This document shows positions 22,409 to 30,493 of a DNA stretch of 64,000 bases, in pieces. The notes under the pieces were generated by a model. That model saw only the letters and a program-made list of their open reading frames with translations. It had not been told where the DNA came from and made no database searches. The stretch comes from Citrobacter amalonaticus (lineage in GTDB: Bacteria > Pseudomonadota > Gammaproteobacteria > Enterobacterales > Enterobacteriaceae), in contig NZ_PQMB01000004.1 of NCBI RefSeq assembly GCF_002918555.1, positions 176,542 through 240,541 on the forward strand. The letters are read 5' to 3'. Position 1 is the stretch's first letter, and every line of letters begins with the position of its first letter. Position numbers and translations under genes: made by a program.

Positions 22409-22442
22409 ACCATTTTATGGTACATTCATTGTATGGTCATAC
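22409..22442. promoter_or_regulatory. two small palindromes in the porin/PTS divergent promoter
   Basis: ACCATTTTATGGT (22409-22421, perfect 5-bp arms around TTT) and GTATGGTCATAC (22431-22442, arms GTATG/CATAC) lie side by side. They are immediately upstream of a candidate -35 TTGACA (22445-22450) for the PTS gene, with TATTGT at 22467-22472 as -10. They are candidates for the RpiR-family operator. The sequence differs from the LacI operators of the island. Confidence 0.4.
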
Positions 22443-22572
22443 TCTTGACAAAAATAATGCAAACCCTATTGTTACAGCAAATTTAAATTTAGAAAACTAA
22501 ACACCCCAGGAAGAGAGTCATTTTATTTTTAATAAATTAACCTAATGAGCAAATCGACACATTGAGGACTAT

Positions 22573-24531
22573 ATGCTGCTAAGCGATGTGACGTCTCACG
22601 ATTTGATTCTTCTGGATCAAGAATGGAACAATCGTGAAATTATTCTGGAAAACTTATCCCATCTTCTATTTCAAAAAGGGAAGATCGCGGATAAATCCGC
22701 TTTTCTCCAGGCGGTATGGGAACGGGAAAATATTTCAGAAACGGGTTTTGAACAGGGTATCGCCATCCCACATGGCAAATCGCCTGTTGTTAACCAGCCA
22801 GCCTTTGCCGCAGTACGGCTGACACACCCCGTCGATGACTGGCCAACAATGGATGGCGAAGATAAAGTCTCTCTGGTTTTTTTGCTGGCCGTGCCGCTGG
22901 GGGATGACGATGGTCATTTGCGCTTACTCTCCACGCTCAGCCTGGCGTTGATGGATGAGCAAAACGTCACCGCGCTGAAACAAGCGTCAACGGTCGAGGA
23001 TTTTCTCGCACATCTGGATAATCACGACGCGACAGCAGAAAAAAACATTGTCAACGACAGCGGGAAAAGCCTGATTGTGATCACCTCCTGCTCAGCGGGT
23101 ATTGCCCATACCTATATGGCCGCCGAAGCGCTGGAGAAAGCGGGTGCAGCCCGGGGTATCCGGGTATTCAGCGAGAAACAGGGGGCTAGCGGCATCGAAG
23201 ATGAGGTCAATGATGAGCAAATTCGTCAGGCAAGCGGGGTCATTTTTGCGGCCTCCTTACCGCCAAAAGGGAAAGCGCGCTTTAACGGTAAACCCTTTAT
23301 CGCGACCTCTGTGTCCGAACCCTTAAAGGATCCCGATGGGTTAATTGAGCGAATATTGACGCAGCCTGATGGTATTGTTGACGAAGCCGAAAGCGGCGAA
23401 CAGATGACCCGGAAAAGCACGCTATCCTTTGGCGGACAGCTCTACCAGGGCATCTCCAGCGGCATTTCCTACATGATCCCGGTGATCGTCGCCGCAGGTT
23501 TAATGATCGGCGTGGGGCAACTGGCAGCCAGTCTGTTCGGCATCACTGACATCGGAAATAATCGCTACGCCAGTCAGAGCAGCACCCTGCTGGTCATTTG
23601 CCACTTTTTAACGCTGTACGGCAATATGATCATGAAGTTTATGTATCCGGTTTTTGCCGCCTATATGGCCTGGAGCATCGCCGACAGGCCAGGGCTGGTC
23701 CCCGGATTCATCGGCGGGGCATTTGCCGGTGGGCTGCATTATACCTTCTGGTCGGTAAGCGGCGGCGTCCCTTCGGGATTTATCGGCGCACTGATTCTCG
23801 GCGCGCTAGCCGGATTTATTGCTGATTATCTGAATCGACACATTCGGCTGCATAAGCATTTGCAGGCCATGAAGCCAATGCTCATCGTTCCTGGCCTGTC
23901 GGTACTCGCTATCTTCTTTATCAATTTTTACTTTGTCGATCCCGTTTTTGGCGGCATTAACCGATTTTTGCAGCAATTTATCACGGAGCAGGGTACCTCC
24001 AGCGCGTTAATGCTGGCAGTGATTATTGCCGCTCTGACGGCCTTTGACTTGGGCGGCCCCGTGAATAAATCCGCTGGTGCTATCGCCATTGGCCTGGCCG
24101 CGGATCATATCTTCCCCCTCACAGCGCGCGTGCTGGGGATTGTGATCCCGCCTGTCGGGATCGGCCTTGCAACCCTCATCGATCGTTTTATTGTCAGACG
24201 GCGTGTCTTCGACGAAAACCAGCGCATCACCGGAACAACATCTTTGATTCTGGGGTTTCTGGCGATTGGCGAAGGGGCTATCCCCTTTATGCTAAAAAAT
24301 CCGGTTATCACCATCTCAATTAACATCATTGGGGCCGTTATAGGATCGGTGACCGCCATTGTTTTAGGTTCAGTGCAATGGTTTCCATTACCCGCCATCT
24401 GGGGCTGGCCACTGGTGCAAAATCTTCCCGCATACCTGTCTGGCATGTTTATTGGCATCGCATTTATCGCATTGGCTAACGTTTTCGTTCGCTATTACTT
24501 AATCAAGATCGGCAAGATCGCATTGAATTAA
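22573..24531 (+). CDS. PTS fructose-family EIIABC permease
   Basis: This 652-residue three-domain permease has an EIIA domain at 1-150 (phospho-His67 in GIAIPHGKS) and an EIIB domain at ~165-260 (phospho-Cys173 in VITSCSAGIAHTYMAAEALE). The EIIC membrane domain spans ~285-652 (GGAFAGGLHYTFWSVSGGVP, AFDLGGPVNKSAG and GEGAIPFML). The domain order is that of fructose and 2-O-alpha-mannosyl-D-glycerate (MngA/HrsA) permeases. The adjoining GH38 enzyme mirrors E. coli mngAB, so the imported substrate is probably an alpha-mannosylated glycoside phosphorylated on entry. The start has a GAGGA site. Confidence 0.88.
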   Translation: MLLSDVTSHDLILLDQEWNNREIILENLSHLLFQKGKIADKSAFLQAVWERENISETGFEQGIAIPHGKSPVVNQPAFAAVRLTHPVDDWPTMDGEDKVSLVFLLAVPLGDDDGHLRLLSTLSLALMDEQNVTALKQASTVEDFLAHLDNHDATAEKNIVNDSGKSLIVITSCSAGIAHTYMAAEALEKAGAARGIRVFSEKQGASGIEDEVNDEQIRQASGVIFAASLPPKGKARFNGKPFIATSVSEPLKDPDGLIERILTQPDGIVDEAESGEQMTRKSTLSFGGQLYQGISSGISYMIPVIVAAGLMIGVGQLAASLFGITDIGNNRYASQSSTLLVICHFLTLYGNMIMKFMYPVFAAYMAWSIADRPGLVPGFIGGAFAGGLHYTFWSVSGGVPSGFIGALILGALAGFIADYLNRHIRLHKHLQAMKPMLIVPGLSVLAIFFINFYFVDPVFGGINRFLQQFITEQGTSSALMLAVIIAALTAFDLGGPVNKSAGAIAIGLAADHIFPLTARVLGIVIPPVGIGLATLIDRFIVRRRVFDENQRITGTTSLILGFLAIGEGAIPFMLKNPVITISINIIGAVIGSVTAIVLGSVQWFPLPAIWGWPLVQNLPAYLSGMFIGIAFIALANVFVRYYLIKIGKIALN

Positions 24532-24544
24532 CTGGGGATGAAAA

Positions 24545-27196
24545 ATGGTTCGGAAGCAAGTCTATGTCGTACCACACTGTCACTGGGATGCTGAATGGTA
24601 TTTTACCTGTGAAGATTCCCATATTTTGCTGGTCGAAAATCTGGATTATTTGTTAGATCTATTGGAAAACGATGCCGACTTTCCCAGTTACACATTTGAC
24701 GGCCTGGCCGTAGTCCTTGATGACTATTTACAGGTTCGTCCGGAAAATGCGCCACGCATTGAAGCGCTGGTAAGTAAGCATCGGCTTTTCGTCGGCCCCT
24801 GGTATACACAATGTGATTCTCTGCTGATTCGCAGTGAATCGCTGATCCGCAATTTGCAGTACGGTATCCGCACCGCAAAGCGGTTTGGTCATAGCATGAA
24901 TATTGGTTATTTACCGGATATCTTCGGTCAACATGCTTATCTGCCCGCCCTGTTTACCGATGCAGGCATTGAGTATTGCGTGTTGCAACGCGGCATTTAT
25001 AACGACCAGATTCATGGCGACCTTAATTTCTTATGGCGCGCGCCAAACCAGAAAATAGTCGCGACAAACTATATGTACTACGGTTACGGACCCGGAAAAT
25101 TTTTGTCCGCTGACGCTGATTATGTTCAACATCGCCTGTTACCCATACTCCAACAATTGAGCGCGATGAATACCCACACAGACAGGCTGCTGCTGCCCTG
25201 CGGCGGAGACCAGGTACTGCCGAACGCACAGTTCCCGGAAACGGTAAAAGCGCTCAACCGGCTCGATACGCCTTATCATTTTATAATGGCAGATTACGAA
25301 AGTTATATGCGCGACGCGTGGTCCGGGAGTCCGTTTACCCACGTGATCGATGGTGAACTGTTCGCTTGTCAGAAGTCCCGTATTCACCGAACCTGCCATT
25401 CGACCCGATATGACATCAAGCGTCAGACCTGGGAAACAGAGCATCTGCTGATCGATCACCTGGAGCCGCTTGCCGTCATAGCCACCCAGCTTGGCATCCA
25501 CTGGCCCCAACCGTTGATGGACAGCCTGTGGAAAACGGTGTTCTCTGCGCATGCGCATAATGGCATTGAGGCGACGAACGCCGATCCGGTTAATCACAAC
25601 ATTAAGCAGCGTTTAATTAGCGTTGAGCGTTCAGCATTGAGTCTGATCAACCTGCTGAAAAAGAAAATCAGCCATGCCATCAGCCGCCGTATGGGTCAGG
25701 ATAATATTCTGGTGGTCTTCAATTGCGACATCAGTCCACTGGATCGCCTGACGCGCGCGGTCGTTTTTACCAAAAGTAAAAATGTCACCTTACGTCAGGG
25801 GGATAAACGCGTTGAGTGTACCCTGCTGGATCAGCAGATACTGGATGGCGGGCAGCGCGTCATCGTCACGGCAGAAGGCGAAAAACTGGAACGGGTGGAT
25901 GACTATTATCGCAGTGAAATTATCTTTCAGGCCGAAGGTGTTAACGGACTGGGCTATCAAACCTGGCTTATCGAAGAACACACCGCGAGTTCGCCGCTAA
26001 TCCGCAGTAATCGACAAACGATTGAAAACGATCGTTATCGCATCAGCCTCTGCCATGGCGCGTTAACGCTGGAAAACCTCAGTACCCGACAGTGTATCAA
26101 TGATTTTCTCTCATTCGTCGACTGTGGGGACGACGGTGATGAGTTTGATTTTGCCCCCCTGCCCGGGGAACAGCCGTTAATTGCGACCGCTTTCTCCCTG
26201 CTTTCCTGTGAGATCGGTCCGCTGGTCTCACGCATGACGCTGGAAACCACCCTCTTAATTCCACAGGATATTCAGCATCGTCTGACCGCAGAACCGACGG
26301 TATCAATGCAAATTCTGACCACCCTCGAGCTGCGCCGACATGAGCAGTATGTGCGCGTCCAGCATCATCTGGACAATCAGGCTGATGAGCATCGACTGCG
26401 CGTACACATTAAAACGCCAGTGGTTGCACCTGAGTACTCTTATGCCGATCAAGGCTATGCCTTGCTCCGCAGGGAGACCACCAGCCGGTACGTAACAGGC
26501 TGGCGAGAAGCGGGGTTTGTTGAAAAACCGATGCCCATCTACACCCTGGAAAACTGTGTCGCGTTGCGTGATAACAATCACTTTTTTGGCGTTATGACTA
26601 AAGGTATCAAGGAGTATGAAGTACTCCCCGAAGATAACATTCTGGCGCTAACGCTGTTTCGCAGCGTCGGTTTATTGGGTAAAGACGATACCCTGTGGAG
26701 ACCAGGCCGGGCATCCGGCATTAATAATAAGGTCGTCGAAACGCCTGATGCGCAAATGCATCAGGCAATGCAATTCGACTATGCGTTAATAATGGACAGC
26801 ACTGTCGATGATGCGACCTTATTCAATGCCTGTAAGCATTATCGCGAACACTATCTGACCTATCAGCTCCAGCAGCTTAATACTTTTGAAGAACGCCTCG
26901 AACGCTTCACGATCCCAATAACGAACAGCGAGGTCTCTCCGACAGACGCCTGGCTGACACAGAGTAATCGCGCCATCATGCTGAGTATGTGTAAACCCGG
27001 CAATAACGTGAATTCGTTTATCATCAGGTTGTTCAACCCCAGCGATACCAGGCAAAAAGTAGAACTTTCCTCTGCCTGCCAGTACCAAATTTACCGCCTT
27101 TCTTTACAGGATGAAGTCCAGGAATCTCTTGACGGAGAGATTGTTATCGACGCGAAAGATTATATGACCTTAGCCATTCAGATTATAAAAAGCTGA
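24545..27196 (+). CDS. GH38 alpha-mannosidase, MngB-like
   Basis: This 883-residue cytoplasmic glycoside hydrolase has the metal-binding PHCHWDAEWYF (His13, Asp15), the nucleophile Asp125 in NIGYLPDIFGQH and the metal His338 in SAHAHNGIEA. The C-terminal beta domains run from ~400. MngB of E. coli (877 residues) hydrolyses mannosyl-6-phosphate-glycerate delivered by MngA. This gene follows its PTS by 13 bp. It is clearly diverged from MngB, and the residue after the metal His is Asn rather than the usual Asp (HAHD). The substrate is therefore likely related to, but not the same as, mannosylglycerate. Confidence 0.87.
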   Translation: MVRKQVYVVPHCHWDAEWYFTCEDSHILLVENLDYLLDLLENDADFPSYTFDGLAVVLDDYLQVRPENAPRIEALVSKHRLFVGPWYTQCDSLLIRSESLIRNLQYGIRTAKRFGHSMNIGYLPDIFGQHAYLPALFTDAGIEYCVLQRGIYNDQIHGDLNFLWRAPNQKIVATNYMYYGYGPGKFLSADADYVQHRLLPILQQLSAMNTHTDRLLLPCGGDQVLPNAQFPETVKALNRLDTPYHFIMADYESYMRDAWSGSPFTHVIDGELFACQKSRIHRTCHSTRYDIKRQTWETEHLLIDHLEPLAVIATQLGIHWPQPLMDSLWKTVFSAHAHNGIEATNADPVNHNIKQRLISVERSALSLINLLKKKISHAISRRMGQDNILVVFNCDISPLDRLTRAVVFTKSKNVTLRQGDKRVECTLLDQQILDGGQRVIVTAEGEKLERVDDYYRSEIIFQAEGVNGLGYQTWLIEEHTASSPLIRSNRQTIENDRYRISLCHGALTLENLSTRQCINDFLSFVDCGDDGDEFDFAPLPGEQPLIATAFSLLSCEIGPLVSRMTLETTLLIPQDIQHRLTAEPTVSMQILTTLELRRHEQYVRVQHHLDNQADEHRLRVHIKTPVVAPEYSYADQGYALLRRETTSRYVTGWREAGFVEKPMPIYTLENCVALRDNNHFFGVMTKGIKEYEVLPEDNILALTLFRSVGLLGKDDTLWRPGRASGINNKVVETPDAQMHQAMQFDYALIMDSTVDDATLFNACKHYREHYLTYQLQQLNTFEERLERFTIPITNSEVSPTDAWLTQSNRAIMLSMCKPGNNVNSFIIRLFNPSDTRQKVELSSACQYQIYRLSLQDEVQESLDGEIVIDAKDYMTLAIQIIKS

Positions 27197-27203
27197 TATG
27201 CAA

Positions 27204-27250
27204 AGGCGGCATGTTGCGTGAAACAACGCAGCATGTCGTCCAGTTTTTTT
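27204..27250 (+). terminator. terminator or attenuator between the GH38 and GH13 genes
   Basis: GGCATGTTGCGT and ACGCAGCATGTC pair around GAAACA (two G-U pairs) and are followed by GTCCAGTTTTTTT. The phosphorylase gene downstream starts within 25 bp, so the hairpin would reduce but probably not abolish its readthrough expression. Confidence 0.7.
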
Positions 27251-27272
27251 AATATTCTTCCGGGAAAATGTA

Positions 27273-28982
27273 ATGAACAAACTTGACCAGGCCTCTTTGC
27301 AAAACCAAATCCTGTTAATACTCAATGCAATCTACCCTGAGAAAAATAATACGGCGCTTACCGAAAACATACTGACAAGCGTCAGAAAAGGATTACCCAT
27401 CGAGGAAAACCGTCCACCGTTGAAAGAGGACAGCATTTATCTGATTACTTACGGCGACGCATTTTCCGCACCAAATATATCGCCGCTGGCCGCGCTGCAC
27501 AGATTTGCAAAGAATTATCTTACAGAGACAGTGAGCGATATCCATTTATTACCGATGTATCCCTTTAGCTCCGACGATGGATTTAGCGTTATTGACTATT
27601 ATCAGGTGGACCCCGCATCAGGGTCATGGTCTGATATTCGGGCATTATCACATGACTTTTCTCTGATGTTTGATTGTGTTATTAACCATATATCAAAACA
27701 CAGTCAATGGTTTACTGAATATCTTAAGGATAACCCGGATTATCAGCGTTATTTTATTGAAGCCGATATCCACGCTGACTATCAGAACGCGGTTCGCCCA
27801 AGAACCACTCCCCTGCTGACCCCTTTTACCCACAGCGACGGAAGGCAGGTGAATATCTGGACCACATTCAGTGATGATCAAATTGATCTGAACTTTAAAG
27901 AACCCAGGGTACTACTGGAAAGTATCAATATATTACTCTTCTATGCCGCGCAGGGGGCGACATCCATCCGCCTCGATGCCATTGGTTTTATCTGGAAAGA
28001 GCCGGGAGAGCGCTGCATCCATCAGCCGCAGGTCCACCTGATTATCAAACTGTGGCGTTTAATACTGGATACGGTATTTCCGGGCTGCCGAATAATAACG
28101 GAAACCAATGTTCCGCATCATGAAAATATTGCGTATTTCGGACAGGGTGACGAGGCGCACATGGTGTATCAGTTTCCACTACCGCCATTGACGCTACATG
28201 CTTTTTTGCGCGGTAACGCACGCTGGCTACGGGAATGGTCCCGCTCTCTGGAGAGAGAATCGCTGCCTGCTGGTACGACCTTTTTTAATTTTATCGCCAG
28301 CCATGATGGTATTGGCATCCGCCCAACGGAGAATTTGCTGGAGGATAGCGAAAGAGATTTTCTGGTCAGTGAAACCCTGAGAAAAAATGGGCGGGTATCG
28401 TGGAAAAATAATGGCGATGGCACCGCCTCCCCTTATGAATTAAATATCAATTACCTCAGCGCACTGTCTGAACCCAATGATAACAATGAGATTAAAACGG
28501 CAAAAATGCTGGCAGCCCATGCCATTTTATTCTCATTAAAAGGCGTTCCCGCCTTGTATTATCACAGTTTGTTAGGTAGCGAAAACGATCAGGACGCAGT
28601 CGAACAGTCGGGTATCAACCGCCGGATTAATCGCCAAAAACTTTCGTTGGCTCGCCTGGAAACAGAGCTTTCTTCTCCTGAAAATCTGCGCGCAAAGGTT
28701 TTTAGCGCCCTGCATAACATGCTGCAGATCCGCAAAAACCATCCCGCCTTTTCTCCCTGGGCCGAACAAAAAACGCTACTTCTGGCAGATGCCTTTTTTG
28801 CTGTTGAACGCTGCGATCAAAACAGCGGAGAAAAAATAACCTGCATCGTGAATGTCAGCGCAGAGCATTGTCTGTTACAGCTTGATATTCGGGGAAATTG
28901 TTTGCTCAGCCATCGGGCATTTAATGGCGAGTTAATCCTGGCCCCCTGGCAAACTCTTTGGGTTAAACATTCCGTGCGGTAG
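27273..28982 (+). CDS. GH13 subfamily 18 glycoside phosphorylase, glucosylglycerate-phosphorylase-like
   Basis: This 569-residue (beta/alpha)8 enzyme has the GH13_18 hallmark DIHLLPMYPFSSDDGFSVID (89-108). The catalytic nucleophile is Asp235 (SIRLDAIGF), the acid/base Glu277 (IITETNVPHH), and the transition-state Asp345 (FIASHDGIG). The loop RPRTTPLLTPF, then WTTFSDDQIDLNF, is closer to glucosylglycerate phosphorylase (YcjM) and sucrose-6-phosphate phosphorylase than to classical sucrose phosphorylase. It would release glucose 1-phosphate by phosphorolysis. Paired with GH38, it fits stepwise breakdown of a Man-Glc-glycerate-type solute. Exact specificity is inferred. Confidence 0.82.
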   Translation: MNKLDQASLQNQILLILNAIYPEKNNTALTENILTSVRKGLPIEENRPPLKEDSIYLITYGDAFSAPNISPLAALHRFAKNYLTETVSDIHLLPMYPFSSDDGFSVIDYYQVDPASGSWSDIRALSHDFSLMFDCVINHISKHSQWFTEYLKDNPDYQRYFIEADIHADYQNAVRPRTTPLLTPFTHSDGRQVNIWTTFSDDQIDLNFKEPRVLLESINILLFYAAQGATSIRLDAIGFIWKEPGERCIHQPQVHLIIKLWRLILDTVFPGCRIITETNVPHHENIAYFGQGDEAHMVYQFPLPPLTLHAFLRGNARWLREWSRSLERESLPAGTTFFNFIASHDGIGIRPTENLLEDSERDFLVSETLRKNGRVSWKNNGDGTASPYELNINYLSALSEPNDNNEIKTAKMLAAHAILFSLKGVPALYYHSLLGSENDQDAVEQSGINRRINRQKLSLARLETELSSPENLRAKVFSALHNMLQIRKNHPAFSPWAEQKTLLLADAFFAVERCDQNSGEKITCIVNVSAEHCLLQLDIRGNCLLSHRAFNGELILAPWQTLWVKHSVR

Positions 28983-28987
28983 TCCCG

Positions 28988-29013
28988 CCGTCGTCGCAGG
29001 ACGACGGGGCAGC
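28988..29013 (+). terminator. hairpin terminator after the GH13 gene
   Basis: CCGTCGTC and GACGACGG form an 8-bp perfect GC-rich stem around GCAG, 6 bp after the stop codon. A weak T tract (AATTTT at ~29017) follows. It separates the convergent phosphorylase and lacI genes. Confidence 0.55.
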
Positions 29014-29054
29014 GCAATTTTATCGCACCAGACTCGTTGATATTAGCGTGATCC

Positions 29055-29090
29055 ACAGGCCGGATACGGCGCTTGCGACGTTCTCCGGCA
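29055..29090. repeat. REP-like palindrome between GH13 and lacI-family genes
   Basis: GGCCGGATACGGCGCTTGCG, then ACGTTCTCCGGC, resembles the core-genome REP units. Their presence inside the island suggests long residence in this lineage. Confidence 0.55.
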
Positions 29091-29119
29091 AAACAGATCT
29101 AGCGTTTGTCTGCAATCTG

Positions 29120-30148
29120 TTACGGGTATTTTTGAACCCCATTCGCAAAACCGCATGACTCTCTGACCACCAGCGCAGGCGGCAGGATAATGCGCTTCGG
29201 CGGTTCATCATTCCCCTGAATTCGACTGTAGAGCAGCTCTCCCGCCTTCCGGCCAATCTCTTTCGCCGCCACCGAAACGGTCGTCAGCGCAGGTTGAACC
29301 AACGCGGCCTCAGTAATGTCATCAAAACCCACCAGCGCAAAATTGCGTCCAGGTTCCCGCCCCATTTTACGTAGCGCCTGCATCACTCCTAACGCAACAA
29401 TATCCTGATAACACACTGCAGCGGTAATTTGCGGATTGAGGCTCAACAGAGACTCCGCGACTTTCGCACCATCAATCTGGCTTGCCTGAGCTGCGACAAT
29501 CCAGTCCGGATTGGGCGATATTCCGTGTTCCAGTAATGTACTGGTAAATCCCCCAATACGCTGTGCCCTGCTGCCGGAGTTTGGACTCCCGCCAATGAAA
29601 GCAATATTCTTATGCCCCATCTTTAATAAGTGAGTCGTCGCCATTTGGGTTCCGAGGAAGTTATCGGTACCCACGAAATCAAAATCCGGATCGCTGAGTG
29701 GGCGCACCACCATAATGGCCGGAATATTGCGCCTTTTCAGCGCATCAAAGAATGACGCTGGCGTCTCACGCGCGGCGCATAGCACCATACCGCAGGCATT
29801 ATTACGCATCAGCGAGTCGACAAATTTCTGCTGACGCTCCCCGGACTCCTCACTGTTAGCCAGAAAGAGCAGCAGATCGTGGCGTTCCATTTCATGGCTT
29901 AGACCTGCCGTCATCTCGCCATAAAACGGGTTGGTGATATCGTGTAACAGCAATCCGACCTGGTTACTGCTCCGATTACGCAGGTTAGCAGCGGTCTGAT
30001 TGTAGACATAGCCGCTGTCATCCAGTGCTTTTAGCACTCGCTCGCGAGTGGCCTGTGAAATTCTTCCCCGATTACGCAGCACCATTGAAACGGTCGCAGT
30101 GGAGACGCCCGCGCGTTCTGCGACCTGCGCCAGGGTAATTGCTGTCAT
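29120..30148 (-). CDS. LacI/GalR-family repressor of the island
   Basis: This 342-residue regulator has an N-terminal HTH and hinge (TLAQVAERAGVSTATVSMVL, residues 5-24; ALDDSGYVYNQTAANLRNR at 46-64). A periplasmic-binding-protein-like effector domain occupies ~60-335. The ATG follows GGGAGGGATC. Its own promoter contains palindrome 30179-30196, and the same operator recurs in front of the rpiR, PMI/mannose-PTS and cupin isomerase genes. This indicates that it is the master repressor of the whole island. The effector is unknown, perhaps a sugar phosphate from the mannose-type PTS. Confidence 0.9.
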   Translation of the reverse strand: MTAITLAQVAERAGVSTATVSMVLRNRGRISQATRERVLKALDDSGYVYNQTAANLRNRSSNQVGLLLHDITNPFYGEMTAGLSHEMERHDLLLFLANSEESGERQQKFVDSLMRNNACGMVLCAARETPASFFDALKRRNIPAIMVVRPLSDPDFDFVGTDNFLGTQMATTHLLKMGHKNIAFIGGSPNSGSRAQRIGGFTSTLLEHGISPNPDWIVAAQASQIDGAKVAESLLSLNPQITAAVCYQDIVALGVMQALRKMGREPGRNFALVGFDDITEAALVQPALTTVSVAAKEIGRKAGELLYSRIQGNDEPPKRIILPPALVVRESCGFANGVQKYP

Positions 30149-30178
30149 GATCCCTCCCGTTTCTCTACGTCATATAGC

Positions 30179-30196
30179 AGGTTAATCGAATAACCT
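30179..30196. promoter_or_regulatory. LacI-family operator O2 (lacI side of divergent promoter)
   Basis: AGGTTAATCGAATAACCT differs by one base from the palindromic consensus. It lies 31 bp upstream of the lacI-family start codon, consistent with autorepression. Confidence 0.8.
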
Positions 30197-30214
30197 ATTT
30201 TTTACATTTTAACG

Positions 30215-30230
30215 TGTGATTACCGTCACA
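30215..30230. promoter_or_regulatory. perfect CRP site in the lacI/PMI divergent region
   Basis: TGTGATTACCGTCACA matches TGTGA-N6-TCACA at every conserved base. It sits between operators O2 and O3, so CRP could activate the PMI-PTS operon or both directions. Confidence 0.82.
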
Positions 30231-30269
30231 TCAGCACGTATTTAATCGCTTGAGTTGTTCATTATGGCG

Positions 30270-30286
30270 GGTTAATCGCATTAACC
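30270..30286. promoter_or_regulatory. LacI-family operator O3 (with one extra central base)
   Basis: GGTTAATCGCATTAACC has the two perfect halves of the consensus but a one-base-longer centre than the other sites. LacI-type dimers are sensitive to centre spacing, so this site may be weaker. Confidence 0.65.
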
Positions 30287-30300
30287 ACACTATCAAATTA

Positions 30301-30318
30301 AGGTTAATCGATTAATCT
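30301..30318. promoter_or_regulatory. LacI-family operator O4 (PMI side of divergent promoter)
   Basis: AGGTTAATCGATTAATCT has one mismatch to the consensus. The centre-to-centre distance to O2 is ~122 bp, to O3 ~31 bp. The three sites could support looping across the CRP site. Confidence 0.8.
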
Positions 30319-30322
30319 TTAT

Positions 30323-30471
30323 TTAGAGCCTGATCCATCAGGCGTAACTGGCGCAGACAGTTTGAACACGGACAGCGCGCACAGCCAACGGTGCGTACAC
30401 GGAGTACGTGAGGATGCGAGCTGTGCCCCAGGTTCAAAGTGGTAAGCAAAATAGTCTGATGAGCCAGGCTC
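30323..30471. repeat. GAGCCTGATCCATCAGG-type intergenic repeat, copy 2
   Basis: The ends AGAGCCTGATCCATCAGGCG and the complement of CTGATGAGCCAGGCTC, with internal TTTGAACACGGACAGCGCGC and GTGCGTACACGGAGTACGTG, match the element at 14050-14231 in inverted orientation. It lies between operator O4 and the PMI start codon, so it is probably transcribed as a structured 5' leader. Confidence 0.7.
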
Positions 30472-30493
30472 CTGGCTAATATGGAGAAAGAGA

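Noticed and set aside
30270-30471. Possible CRISPR or tandem-repeat array from the clustered similar motifs
   Set aside because: The motifs are palindromic operators with unequal spacing plus one complex repeat element; there are no regular direct repeats with spacers.
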